Source of the DNA: CAVPDE01 sp964580575
GTDB lineage: Bacteria; Desulfobacterota; DSM-4660; Desulfatiglandales; HGW-15
Reading direction: 5' to 3'
DNA length: 8,742 bases
Assembly: GCA_964580575.1 (NCBI GenBank)
Contig: CAZOLJ010000126.1
Span: 1-8,742, forward strand
Under the pieces are notes generated by a model. That model had not been told where the DNA came from, did not search any database, and saw only the letters and a list, made by a program, of their open reading frames with translations. Below, piece by piece: positions 1 to 5,934 of the stretch; the stretch's first letter is position 1; each line of letters begins with the position of its first letter. The position numbers and the translations under genes were made by a program.

Positions 1-38
1 TAAGGGTTTTTACAGTGATTATGGCAGGTTGGGATCGT

Positions 39-51
39 TTCCGGACCGGAA
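39..51. promoter_or_regulatory. Operator-like palindrome upstream of the AcrVA2-like gene
   Basis: A perfect inverted repeat, TTCCGG-A-CCGGAA, with 6-base arms around a central A, lies about 45 bases before the start codon at 97. Its size and position suit a dimeric repressor site, but no repressor can be assigned to it. The core CCGGACCGG recurs once more, on the opposite strand, at 3508-3516. The regulatory role is inferred. Confidence 0.3.
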
Positions 52-96
52 TTTGGCATTGCTTTTGTTGCGATTGATAACACATGAAGGTCTATT

Positions 97-1212
97 ATGA
101 CTCACCGCTACATTCCTCCCACTGGTTACGAGTCGATGAAACATTGCCTGCCCGCGCTGAGGAAGGTTGTCCCGGACCTGCTCGCGAAGTTACGCCCTGA
201 GCTCAAGGCCAAGGACATGGACTATCTTTCACGAGCAATCCCGCCATCGGAGTTCATATTGAAGTCACTCGAAGGCTACGCGTACAAGCTCTATGCGTAT
301 GATGGAGCGACTAAGGAACAAGCCATCACGGATAGCGAAATGTTGGCACAACATCTTGCGTATATGCTGAATTTCGAGCTTTTTGGCTGCAAAGTCTTCT
401 GGGTAGATGAAGCTCTGGCCTACATGCTTGCCCAAACCGACCTCGATATCGATGGGGAGGTGCTGCGCTTGCCGTTTCGTGCCTGCGCCTTTGTCTTCAT
501 CGATCGTTACACCTTGTCCCTAGGTGAAGAGTTGCTGAGACGACATGGCACGGAATCGAGCCATTCCACAAGGCCGCTGACCATCATTACGGCGCATCTC
601 TTCGAGGAGGATGCTCCTGAAGGGAGGCGATGCCTGCGCTTTGATCTCCTCTTCGATTCCAAGAATGACGACCGAACCTGGCCATATCTCGTCTCGCGCG
701 ATCTGGTTTTTGGCCCCAAGGACGACCTGGAAACCATGCTTGAAAGTCATTTCCACGACGTCGATCCGACTACCCGTGATCCCATTTTCACCTCGCCGGA
801 GCTAAAGCGGCTACTGAAGGTGATTATCAATGCCATTCTCTATGCCACCTCGGCAGGAGTGACTCCGGTTAGCATGGAGTCGCCGATTGCCGACCTGCGG
901 CGCAGGAAAAACAAACTCGGTAAATCCAAGCAGGGGAAGATGATGGGCCGGATCACCGAGATGAAAAATCGATTCTCCGAGGAGCGAGTGTTCTATTTGC
1001 CGGGCAAAATAACCATATCCCAGCTCAAGCATTACAGGGAAATGGAGAAGACACATGATGGGCGGACGATCATGAAGCGTTTTATGGTCCGGGGCCACTG
1101 GCGCCGCGCCAACCCGTCGTGGCACGACCAGGCCCTTCGCTGGATAGAGCCCTACTGGAAAGGGCCAGAGATGGCAGCAGTGATTGAGAAAGAGTATCGG
1201 ATGGTACCATAG
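97..1212 (+). CDS. AcrVA2-like family protein (possible anti-CRISPR homologue)
   Basis: This encodes a 371-residue soluble protein with no signal peptide or membrane segment. The ATG at 97 is well supported by a GAAGG SD at 86-90, six bases upstream. The N-terminal two thirds show no motif I can name. The C-terminus (residues about 331-357) carries RGHWR, a short linker, then WIEPYWKGP. I associate this signature with AcrVA2-like proteins, a family named after a Moraxella inhibitor of Cas12a production but found widely on phages and plasmids, often in hosts without Cas12a. The assignment rests on recall of that tail. The AcrVA2 founder is somewhat shorter, at about 320 residues. Anti-CRISPR activity is not shown here, and the family may have a broader role on mobile DNA. 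The gene stands alone, followed by about 445 non-coding bases. Confidence 0.6.
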   Translation: MTHRYIPPTGYESMKHCLPALRKVVPDLLAKLRPELKAKDMDYLSRAIPPSEFILKSLEGYAYKLYAYDGATKEQAITDSEMLAQHLAYMLNFELFGCKVFWVDEALAYMLAQTDLDIDGEVLRLPFRACAFVFIDRYTLSLGEELLRRHGTESSHSTRPLTIITAHLFEEDAPEGRRCLRFDLLFDSKNDDRTWPYLVSRDLVFGPKDDLETMLESHFHDVDPTTRDPIFTSPELKRLLKVIINAILYATSAGVTPVSMESPIADLRRRKNKLGKSKQGKMMGRITEMKNRFSEERVFYLPGKITISQLKHYREMEKTHDGRTIMKRFMVRGHWRRANPSWHDQALRWIEPYWKGPEMAAVIEKEYRMVP

Positions 1213-1657
1213 GGCCATTCAAACACCTCGATTTTTCATAGGTGAACCCCCCACCCCAAATGGCCAAAGCGTAGCCTGTATCTACCGAGCCCCATGCCGA
1301 TTATACAGACTTGCAGATTCCCCTTCCGATATTGGTTTCTATCTAGACCCAGTACCGGGTGGACTCTCCAGCCTAATCTTCAAATCGAGATGCGGCATCG
1401 AGGGTCATCCTTGCCTGTTTTCGCTCAAAAGGTCGTGTCTCAGCAAATCTCGGGTTCGCTCGCCCTCGCGTTCAAAGCGGAATATGCCTTCCCGGTGAAT
1501 CTGTCGGTGACTGTCTATTGCCTTGCAGGGGTTGGTCTCAGGCACTGAGGGCCTTCAGAGGCGGGCAAAAGATTGGCCTTGAATTCACTGGGCAACCCTT
1601 GGAAAGGGCCGTGCACCGAAAGCTTAATATAGATGCGCTCCTTTCGTCCCTGGCAAA
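1213..1657. other. Gene-poor stretch, no recognisable gene
   Basis: These 445 bases contain short open frames on both strands, none of which gives a protein I recognise or has a convincing ribosome site. Small hairpins are visible: CACCT/AGGTG just after the first gene, CTCAG-gca-CTGAG at 1537-1549, and CCCTT-gga-AAGGG at 1596-1608. None is followed by a T-run typical of an intrinsic terminator. The stretch may hold decayed upstream sequence of the broken zinc-ribbon gene that follows, but I see no clear remnant. Confidence 0.5.
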
Positions 1658-2444
1658 ATGTCAGTCGTGGACGTATTACGGCACGAGTATGTGCACGGCA
1701 AGGTAACAGGCAAATACCGGCTTGAGAACGGCAACCTCGGCCTGGTATGGGGCTTTCAGGGAGCGAGTGAGAACCTTCTTTTTCGAGGTCGTCCTATCGC
1801 CTCATCCGTGCCCGGGCTGTGGCGGCCGCCTGAGAATGACAGGGCAAAGCCTGTGCCCATGCTCATGCGGGCAGACATTCGACCCCTCTATAGAGTTTCA
1901 AAGAAGCGGCTGCTGCGGCGCCAGGCTGGTTCGCAGGACTTATCATTATGCGTGCTCAAACTGCCACGAGGCGGTTCCCTGAAGATTCATTTTCGATGAG
2001 AAAGTATTCGACAGTGCCTATTTCCGGGAGATGATGCGGGAGTCACGGGCAAGGGCAAAGCAGAGGAAGGAGGAAATCGGACGGCTTCTCATGGAGGCCA
2101 GGTCAGGCACGTTGCCGCTGCTGGAGGAACCAAGCCTCGAGTCAATCAATGGGCTCTTGGAAGACTTGGATGTGTTTGTCCAGCAAGGCTCTGAGGTTGT
2201 CCCGTGCGGTTTTGAACCAAGACAGGAGTTCAGCATGGCTCAGTACAGGGACCACATCTTGGCCAGTCTTGGCTGGGGCACAGTAAGCTTCTCAGGAATC
2301 CCTCCTATCAGCGAGAAAAGCCGCCGGGACAAGGCATGGCGGTTCATTACCCTGGTCTTCATGCAGAATGAGCGGGTGATTGATCTCACCCAGGAGGGTG
2401 ACAACATCTGGGTGCAGAGGCTACAAAATGAAGCTCACGCTTAA
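1658..2444 (+). pseudogene. Broken two-zinc-ribbon protein gene (frameshift plus in-frame TGA)
   Basis: Three pieces appear to make one gene. Bases 1658 to about 1755 read MSVVDVLRHEYVHG... up to LGLVWG. The +1-shifted frame then gives RVRTFFFEVVLSPHPCPGCGG and a cysteine-rich stretch up to 1979. TGA follows at 1980-1982, and the same frame reads on as RFIFDEKVFDSAYFREMM to 2444. Cysteine groups CPGCGG, CPCSCG, GCCGA and CSNCH suggest two zinc ribbons. The C-terminal half has a basic helical segment (MRESRARAKQRKEE) and no catalytic motif. Removing one G from the GGGG run near 1750 restores the first junction; the second needs one changed base, for example TCA (Ser) or CGA (Arg) to TGA. TGA ends other genes here, so code reassignment is unlikely. 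The ATG at 2031 could restart translation of the C-terminal half (137 residues). The zinc-ribbon family is familiar to me only as an uncharacterised one; its function is unknown. Confidence 0.6.
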
Positions 2445-2817
2445 GGACAAGGACTTCCTGGAACGGCTGAAGCGGCTCATGAAGTCAAGGGAACTGTCAA
2501 TAGAGCTTAAGCAGGACGGGATGAAAAGGCTGGTGTTGCGCCAGAACTACGGCGACAAGATTGACTCCGAGTTCGGCATGACAAGACAGGGCGTCAGATG
2601 GAGATTCCAGAGAATCTTCTCAGAGCTTTATGTTAGCTCACATGAGTCGATTTTCTGGGTCGAGAGCCAGTTCGGCACTGGGCTCAGACAGGCAGCTCTG
2701 GAGATAGCCAGGGAGAGGGTAGAGCTGAGAAAGAAAGCCCAGAAAATGGGCCAGATTGAGGTTCACCGACGAGAAACAGGCAAAGAGCGGGCAGAGACAC
2801 GCCCCTTTCAAAAGTAA
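2428..2817 (+). CDS. Small helix-turn-helix protein, partner of the zinc-ribbon gene
   Basis: This is a 129-residue, highly basic soluble protein. I chose the ATG at 2428 because it has a GCAGAGG SD just upstream at 2414-2420 and overlaps the end of the zinc-ribbon gene by 17 bases in another frame, as in translationally coupled pairs. Residues about 35-68 (LVLRQNYGDKI, then MTRQGVRWRFQRIFSELY) look like a helix-turn-helix of the sigma-region-4 type, with TRQGVRW as the likely recognition helix. A helical segment rich in Arg, Lys and Glu follows, and the tail (RRETGKERAETRPFQK) is charged and probably disordered. It is probably a DNA-binding protein acting with the zinc-ribbon protein. No enzymatic motif is visible. 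The frame is intact although its partner is broken. Confidence 0.65.
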   Translation: MKLTLKDKDFLERLKRLMKSRELSIELKQDGMKRLVLRQNYGDKIDSEFGMTRQGVRWRFQRIFSELYVSSHESIFWVESQFGTGLRQAALEIARERVELRKKAQKMGQIEVHRRETGKERAETRPFQK

Positions 2818-2835
2818 AGGTTTTAGCCCTCCTAA

Positions 2836-2962
2836 CAAATCCGCTTATCAAACCCCAGAATCCATATATGAAGGCCATCTTCCGGGCACCCGATGCCGTG
2901 GAAGGGGCTGTGCTGCGCAGGCACGGCACGGAATCGCGGGGTTTTCGGTAAGGGACGATTTG
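2836..2962. repeat. Long imperfect inverted repeat, possible structured RNA or MITE-like element
   Basis: This non-coding stretch can fold on itself almost end to end. The nested arms are CAAATC/GATTTG (2836-2841 with 2957-2962), CTTA/TAAG (2844-2847 with 2949-2952), AAACCCC/GGGGTTT (2850-2856 with 2938-2944), GAATCC/GGAATC with one mismatch (2858-2863 with 2930-2935), and TGCCGTG/CACGGCA (2894-2900 with 2922-2928). A side hairpin GAAG-gccat-CTTC sits at 2870-2882. The apical loop contains the palindrome CTGCGCAG (2913-2920). The pairing is visible directly. Whether it is an RNA, a small non-autonomous mobile repeat or a regulatory leader for the downstream winged-helix gene is unknown, as is the strand used. 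Confidence 0.45.
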
Positions 2963-3031
2963 CCCGCAGCGACCTGCCCAGCGCCGAAAAAGTTTTAACA
3001 TTACCAAGCCAGCACGACCCCCTGAGGAATG

Positions 3032-3060
3032 CCCTGTTTTGAGCAAAAAGGCAGGGGTGA
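3032..3060 (+). promoter_or_regulatory. Ribosome site inside a hairpin
   Basis: The SD AGGGGTGA (3053-3060) sits six bases before the ATG at 3066 and decides that start over the upstream TTG at 3039. CCCTG at 3032-3036 can pair with CAGGG at 3052-3056, and TTTT with AAAA inside, so the SD would be partly buried in the folded RNA. This could dampen or regulate translation; no ligand or partner is evident. Confidence 0.35.
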
Positions 3061-3065
3061 GAAAT

Positions 3066-3479
3066 ATGCCGAGCACCAAAATCGAGTTCAATAGCAACAA
3101 AATCGCCAGAATTCAAGGGCTGGACGAGCTGGCACAGCTTTTGTTCCCTGGCAATCGTAGCCATCAGCGGGTATTTCTAGCCATCTTTATCGAGCTCAAG
3201 TATGCCCCGGGCCAATTCTTGCTGCACCTGTCATCCCTTTGCGACCGGTACGGCTTCAGCCCGAGGACGCTGGAGACGGTCCGCAGCAAGATGCGCAGGA
3301 TGGGCATTATTGACCATGTCTCTCGCTTCAACAAGTGCCACGGCTATCGGGAGGGGTGGGTATTCTCAACTCGATTCTCCAATGCGCTGGCCCGCCTGGC
3401 TGAGCTGAGCCGGAACCTGAGAGAAAGCAGAGACGGCCATCAGGAGCAAAAGGATAGGGATCTGTTCATGTATGTTTGA
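3066..3479 (+). CDS. Winged-helix DNA-binding protein
   Basis: This is a 137-residue soluble protein. Residues about 32-100 look like a winged-helix domain: a helical start (HQRVFLAIFIELKYAPGQF), a helix-turn-helix (LCDRYGFSPRTLETVRSKMRRMG) and a wing-like strand pair (IIDHVSRFNKCHGYREGWVF). The C-terminus is charged and ends in QEQKDRDLFMYV. The ATG at 3066 is preferred over a TTG at 3039 because of the strong SD AGGGGTGA. It is likely a transcription or replication regulator of the accessory region. It lies downstream of the zinc-ribbon/helix-turn-helix pair but is separated from it by 248 bases containing a long inverted repeat, so it is probably transcribed independently. I cannot assign a target. 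Confidence 0.65.
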   Translation: MPSTKIEFNSNKIARIQGLDELAQLLFPGNRSHQRVFLAIFIELKYAPGQFLLHLSSLCDRYGFSPRTLETVRSKMRRMGIIDHVSRFNKCHGYREGWVFSTRFSNALARLAELSRNLRESRDGHQEQKDRDLFMYV

Positions 3480-3499
3480 CGCCCCTCTGTGGGAGGGCG
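3480..3499 (+). terminator. GC-rich hairpin after the winged-helix gene
   Basis: Immediately after the TGA stop, CGCCCCTC pairs with GAGGGCG around the loop tgtgg, with one bulged C. The position suits transcription termination or mRNA end protection, but no T-run follows, so a classical intrinsic terminator is not demonstrated. Confidence 0.35.
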
Positions 3500-3587
3500 G
3501 CGGTACACCGGTCCGGTATTGGACATTCAAGCCAAAGCAAAGGTAGTCGAGGACACAGCGTCGGTCAACGGCGAGAGAGCAAAAGTT

Positions 3588-3615
3588 TTGACATACATGA
3601 TTTCCATGGGATAGT
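3588..3615 (+). promoter_or_regulatory. Promoter-like site ahead of the cassette array
   Basis: A perfect TTGACA (-35) at 3588-3593 is followed after 16 bases by GATAGT at 3610-3615, matching TATAAT at four of six positions. It points towards the A+T-rich gene at 3719 and could drive the whole run of cassettes, as a Pc promoter does in integrons. The spacer is one base short of the ideal 17, and the transcript would have a leader of about 100 bases containing small hairpins (GCCT/AGGC at 3630-3640, CAGAC/GTCTG at 3648-3670). Confidence 0.4.
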
Positions 3616-3718
3616 CTTAATAAACCACAGCCTAAAAGGCCGAAAGACAGACCACAATATTTGGTGTCTGCCTTGAATCAATTGAAATAGATCGCTGTGC
3701 AGAGGATGAGTTGAGCTT

Positions 3719-4717
3719 ATGTCAAAGAAGAGAAAAAAGGGAGTTGAAAAAAGACGTTCCAAATCTAGTGAGAGAAAGAAAAACAACAGGGGGCTGAGAC
3801 TTATTAAGTCTCGCCAAGAGCCCAAGGTGATAACCAGACCTGGACTTCCATATATGGGTGCTCCTGAAGGCTTCCGTTCCATATCGATCTCGCAGGCTAT
3901 GATGGAATATGCAAAACCGATCATGAAGTTTGTCGAAGATGATGATAAAGGCTTTAATGATGCTCTTCAAATCTCTATGGGGCTCTGGAACTATGCTCTT
4001 TCTGTGGAGCAAGGGGATGAAGATAGAAGAATTGGGAAGGACATGCTAACAGCAATGGGAAGGGCTTTAAAACTGGATAAAGATGAAGCCCAATCAATAT
4101 TTAGAAAAATGATAGAAAGACGAGCTTATTTATTTCCCCCAGATATCCAACCTGAACCTGGCATCCCAATCATGTTTATCCGAAAGGAAATCCGGTATCT
4201 TATACAGCCTTTTGATTATAAGAAACTGGTTATTTCAGATGAGGTAGTGCCGCCAGACCAAAATGACAGTGATTTCATAAAGAAGATAAATGAACTAGAT
4301 GAATTTAGTTATGATGGCGCCGAGTATGACAAGTACGAAAAGATATTTTGTTCTCTAAGAGAGGACTGCCAGGGCGTTTTCGAGAAATGGCTTGTTGCCA
4401 AGGGACTGAAGGATGATGTCCAGAATTACTCTTTCTGTCTTGAGACATATTTAAATTTTATTTATGGATACTTGCATGATGATGTTGTTGTTTTGAAATC
4501 TGTTCCCGATATCTATTTTGTTGAGTTCTTTGAGGATTTTCTTCTAAGAAAAATGATGACTGAGCCCAATGAGTATGTATACTGGCCACCGGCACTAAAA
4601 CTTTTTTACCGTTTTCTTAATGAGAAAGGGTATCTCGACAACCATGGAGTGGCCATTGCTAATATAGATAAAGTGGAGCCCTATTTCATTCAGATTTTGA
4701 GGAAACAATTTTCATGA
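3719..4717 (+). CDS. A+T-rich cassette gene of unknown function
   Basis: This encodes 332 residues with no signal peptide or membrane span. The first 30 residues are very basic (MSKKRKKGVEKRRSK...), suggesting nucleic-acid contact. Residues about 47-135 form an all-helical segment starting GAPEGFRSISISQAMMEY. After a linker, residues about 200-330 form a second helical unit (FEKWLVAKGLKDDVQNY ... WPPALKLFYRFLNEKGYL) that recalls SAM-like DNA-binding folds of recombinase N-termini, but no catalytic residues are present. It is visibly richer in A+T than every neighbour, a sign of separate origin. It ends 11 bases before the left end of a well-formed attC. The SD is weak (AGAGG at 3701-3705, about 13 bases upstream). 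I do not recognise a named family. Confidence 0.7.
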   Translation: MSKKRKKGVEKRRSKSSERKKNNRGLRLIKSRQEPKVITRPGLPYMGAPEGFRSISISQAMMEYAKPIMKFVEDDDKGFNDALQISMGLWNYALSVEQGDEDRRIGKDMLTAMGRALKLDKDEAQSIFRKMIERRAYLFPPDIQPEPGIPIMFIRKEIRYLIQPFDYKKLVISDEVVPPDQNDSDFIKKINELDEFSYDGAEYDKYEKIFCSLREDCQGVFEKWLVAKGLKDDVQNYSFCLETYLNFIYGYLHDDVVVLKSVPDIYFVEFFEDFLLRKMMTEPNEYVYWPPALKLFYRFLNEKGYLDNHGVAIANIDKVEPYFIQILRKQFS

Positions 4718-4728
4718 TAAGTTTCTAT

Positions 4729-4789
4729 CGTGAACCAGTCGCTGGAGAGGGACACACGTGAATTCGTGCCCCTCAGCTAGCCGTTATGT
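4729..4789 (+). other. attC recombination site 1 (after the A+T-rich gene)
   Basis: The site spans about 61 bases. The left core ends in AAC (CGTGAAC, 4729-4735) and the right core is GTTATGT (4783-4789). Between them GCTG-g-AG-a-GGG-a-CAC pairs with GTGCCCCTCAGC across a 10-base loop, leaving three bulged bases only on the left arm. Unpaired spacers separate the stem from the cores. Extrahelical bases on one arm plus AAC/GTT ends are the hallmarks of attC sites recombined as folded single strands by IntI integrases. Confidence 0.65.
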
Positions 4790-4814
4790 TTCCACGTGAA
4801 CAGATTCGAGACCC

Positions 4815-5303
4815 ATGAATATCCGAGAAGCCACGAGAGAAGACTTCGACCAAATTTGGCCAATCTTTGACGAGATCGCTGCGGCCGGGGAAACCTATAC
4901 GTACCCTCCGGACACCACAAAGGACCAGGCACTAAAGATCTGGATGGAGACTCCAAGAAGAACTTATGTGCTAGAAGAAGACGGCAAAATCTTGGGCACT
5001 TACTTCATCAAGACCAACCAGTCAGGACCGGGCGACCATGTCAGTAATTGCGGCTATATGGTTTCATCGTCAGCCACAGGGCATGGTCTAGGCACCGCAA
5101 TGTGCGAGCACTCCCAACGCCTAGCAAGAGAGCTCGGGTACAAGGCCATGCAATTTAATTTCGTGGTGTCCACCAATGAAAGTGCAGTAAGACTCTGGAG
5201 CAAACTAGGCTTCGCTATAGTAGGACGCCTGCCGAAGGCATTTCACCATTTTTCCAAGGGTTATGTGGATGCCTTGGTTATGTACAAGTGGCTGGAAACC
5301 TAA
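4815..5303 (+). CDS. GNAT family N-acetyltransferase (cassette gene)
   Basis: This encodes a 162-residue cytoplasmic enzyme of the usual GNAT length, transferring acetyl from acetyl-CoA to an amine. The N-terminal strand and helix MNIREATREDFDQIWPIF is typical. Motif A, SSATGHGLGTAMCEH (about 85-99), contains the pyrophosphate-binding G-x-G-x-A loop (GHGLGTA). Motif B, NESAVRLWSKLGF (121-133), is the classic acceptor-side signature, followed by VGRLPKAF and YVDALVMYKWL. The family includes phosphinothricin-type and other small-molecule acetyltransferases, but no aminoglycoside or other resistance signature is evident, so the substrate is unknown. The start follows attC 1 by about 25 bases with only a weak SD, as is common in cassettes. 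Its TAA stop overlaps the AAC of the next attC-like site. Confidence 0.9.
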   Translation: MNIREATREDFDQIWPIFDEIAAAGETYTYPPDTTKDQALKIWMETPRRTYVLEEDGKILGTYFIKTNQSGPGDHVSNCGYMVSSSATGHGLGTAMCEHSQRLARELGYKAMQFNFVVSTNESAVRLWSKLGFAIVGRLPKAFHHFSKGYVDALVMYKWLET

Positions 5304-5373
5304 ACCCATACGCTCCAGTCGACCTCAGGCGCTGCGTGGCCTTCCTTGACGGGGCTTTTCGCTAGCCTATCAA
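5299..5373 (+). other. attC-like site 2 (after the acetyltransferase)
   Basis: TAAAC overlaps the stop codon of the acetyltransferase gene. GCTCC-a-GTCGA (5312-5322) pairs with TTGAC-GGGGC (5346-5355), with one bulged A on the left arm, and AGGC/GCCT pairs nearer the tip. The right end shares GCTAGCC (5361-5367) with attC 1 (4776-4782), but the GTT core is degraded to TATCAATG. It reads as a degenerate, possibly inactive attC. Confidence 0.45.
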
Positions 5374-5423
5374 TGAGAAATCATCAGGATTCTAAACAAA
5401 AGGGAAGGAACTGAAATATCAGG

Positions 5424-5729
5424 ATGAACGACGTAATAGGAACTGCCTGGTTCAAGGATGAGGCTACTTTCCGCAGGGCCCTCGAGATCTTTTCCGATCC
5501 CGAAAATATGCCCGCCACTTTTGAAGACTGGAAGGCTCTCGTCGAAAGGGAATGCGAATTAGTCAAGGGTATTGGCAATGTTGCCCTTCGCGTAGATATC
5601 GATCCAGAAGCATTTCCCACTTGGTGCGCCTCCCATGGACATAAAGCCAATTCCCAGGGGAGAATCGCCTTCGTCAACCATGTCGAGCTTGAGTATCAGA
5701 AGACCGGCAAAGGGACGGTGATTGAATAG
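5424..5729 (+). CDS. Small hypothetical protein (cassette gene)
   Basis: This encodes a 101-residue soluble protein with no signal peptide or membrane segment. It begins MNDVIGTAWFKDEATF, has a central TFEDWKALVERECE helix, and ends with VALRVDIDPEAFPTWCASHG followed by a helix. The pattern (an AWF start, a W-containing helix, then R-V-x-I-D and F-x-x-WC) resembles a family of roughly 100-residue hypothetical proteins common in bacteria, with no known function that I can name. An AGGGAAGGAA stretch at 5401-5410 could serve as the SD, at a longer spacing than usual; CAGG directly abuts the ATG. The gene is free-standing between two attC-like sites. Confidence 0.7.
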   Translation: MNDVIGTAWFKDEATFRRALEIFSDPENMPATFEDWKALVERECELVKGIGNVALRVDIDPEAFPTWCASHGHKANSQGRIAFVNHVELEYQKTGKGTVIE

Positions 5730-5844
5730 TCCTCAGACTTTGTCCTGCAGAGCCGAGGGATCGATGAGGCCAATTGAGAAGATAGGTGTAGATCCCCTAA
5801 ACGAGCGTGCTCTCTATTTCCTCCAATTGCAGCGATGTTTGCCG

Positions 5845-5906
5845 ATCCGAGCATTTAGTCCAGTGGACGGTTTATAAAGAGACCGCCGCTGACCTCTACG
5901 TTACCT
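5845..5906 (+). other. attC recombination site 3 (after the small hypothetical gene)
   Basis: CAG-T-GG-a-CGGT (5861-5871) pairs with ACCG-CC-G-CTG (5882-5891) across the loop ttataaagag, with one T-G wobble and a single bulged A on the left arm. The right side runs GCTGACC, a short spacer, then CGTTACC, so the GTT core lies at 5900-5902. The left core is degenerate (CCGAGC rather than an AAC end). About 115 bases between the stop at 5729 and this site show no gene. Confidence 0.6.
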
Positions 5907-5934
5907 CAATACAATTTCAAAGGAACAACGGACA

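Noticed and set aside
1294..1548. 84-residue + strand open frame in the gene-poor stretch
   Set aside because: It has no SD, low-complexity hydrophobic composition and no recognisable motif; probably chance.
1980..1982. TGA as a sense codon throughout the genome
   Set aside because: TGA ends at least three other genes here and tryptophan is written TGG, so reassignment does not fit; a nonsense change or local recoding is more likely.
2836..2962. The long inverted repeat as a further attC site
   Set aside because: It starts with an attC-like CCTAACAAATCCGC on the left, but the right end lacks any GTT core, and it follows a coupled gene pair and not a single-gene cassette.
2684..3164. Open frames of 110 and 138 residues on the - strand
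   Set aside because: They overlap the better-supported helix-turn-helix and winged-helix genes and the inverted repeat, and show no protein-like motif or ribosome site.
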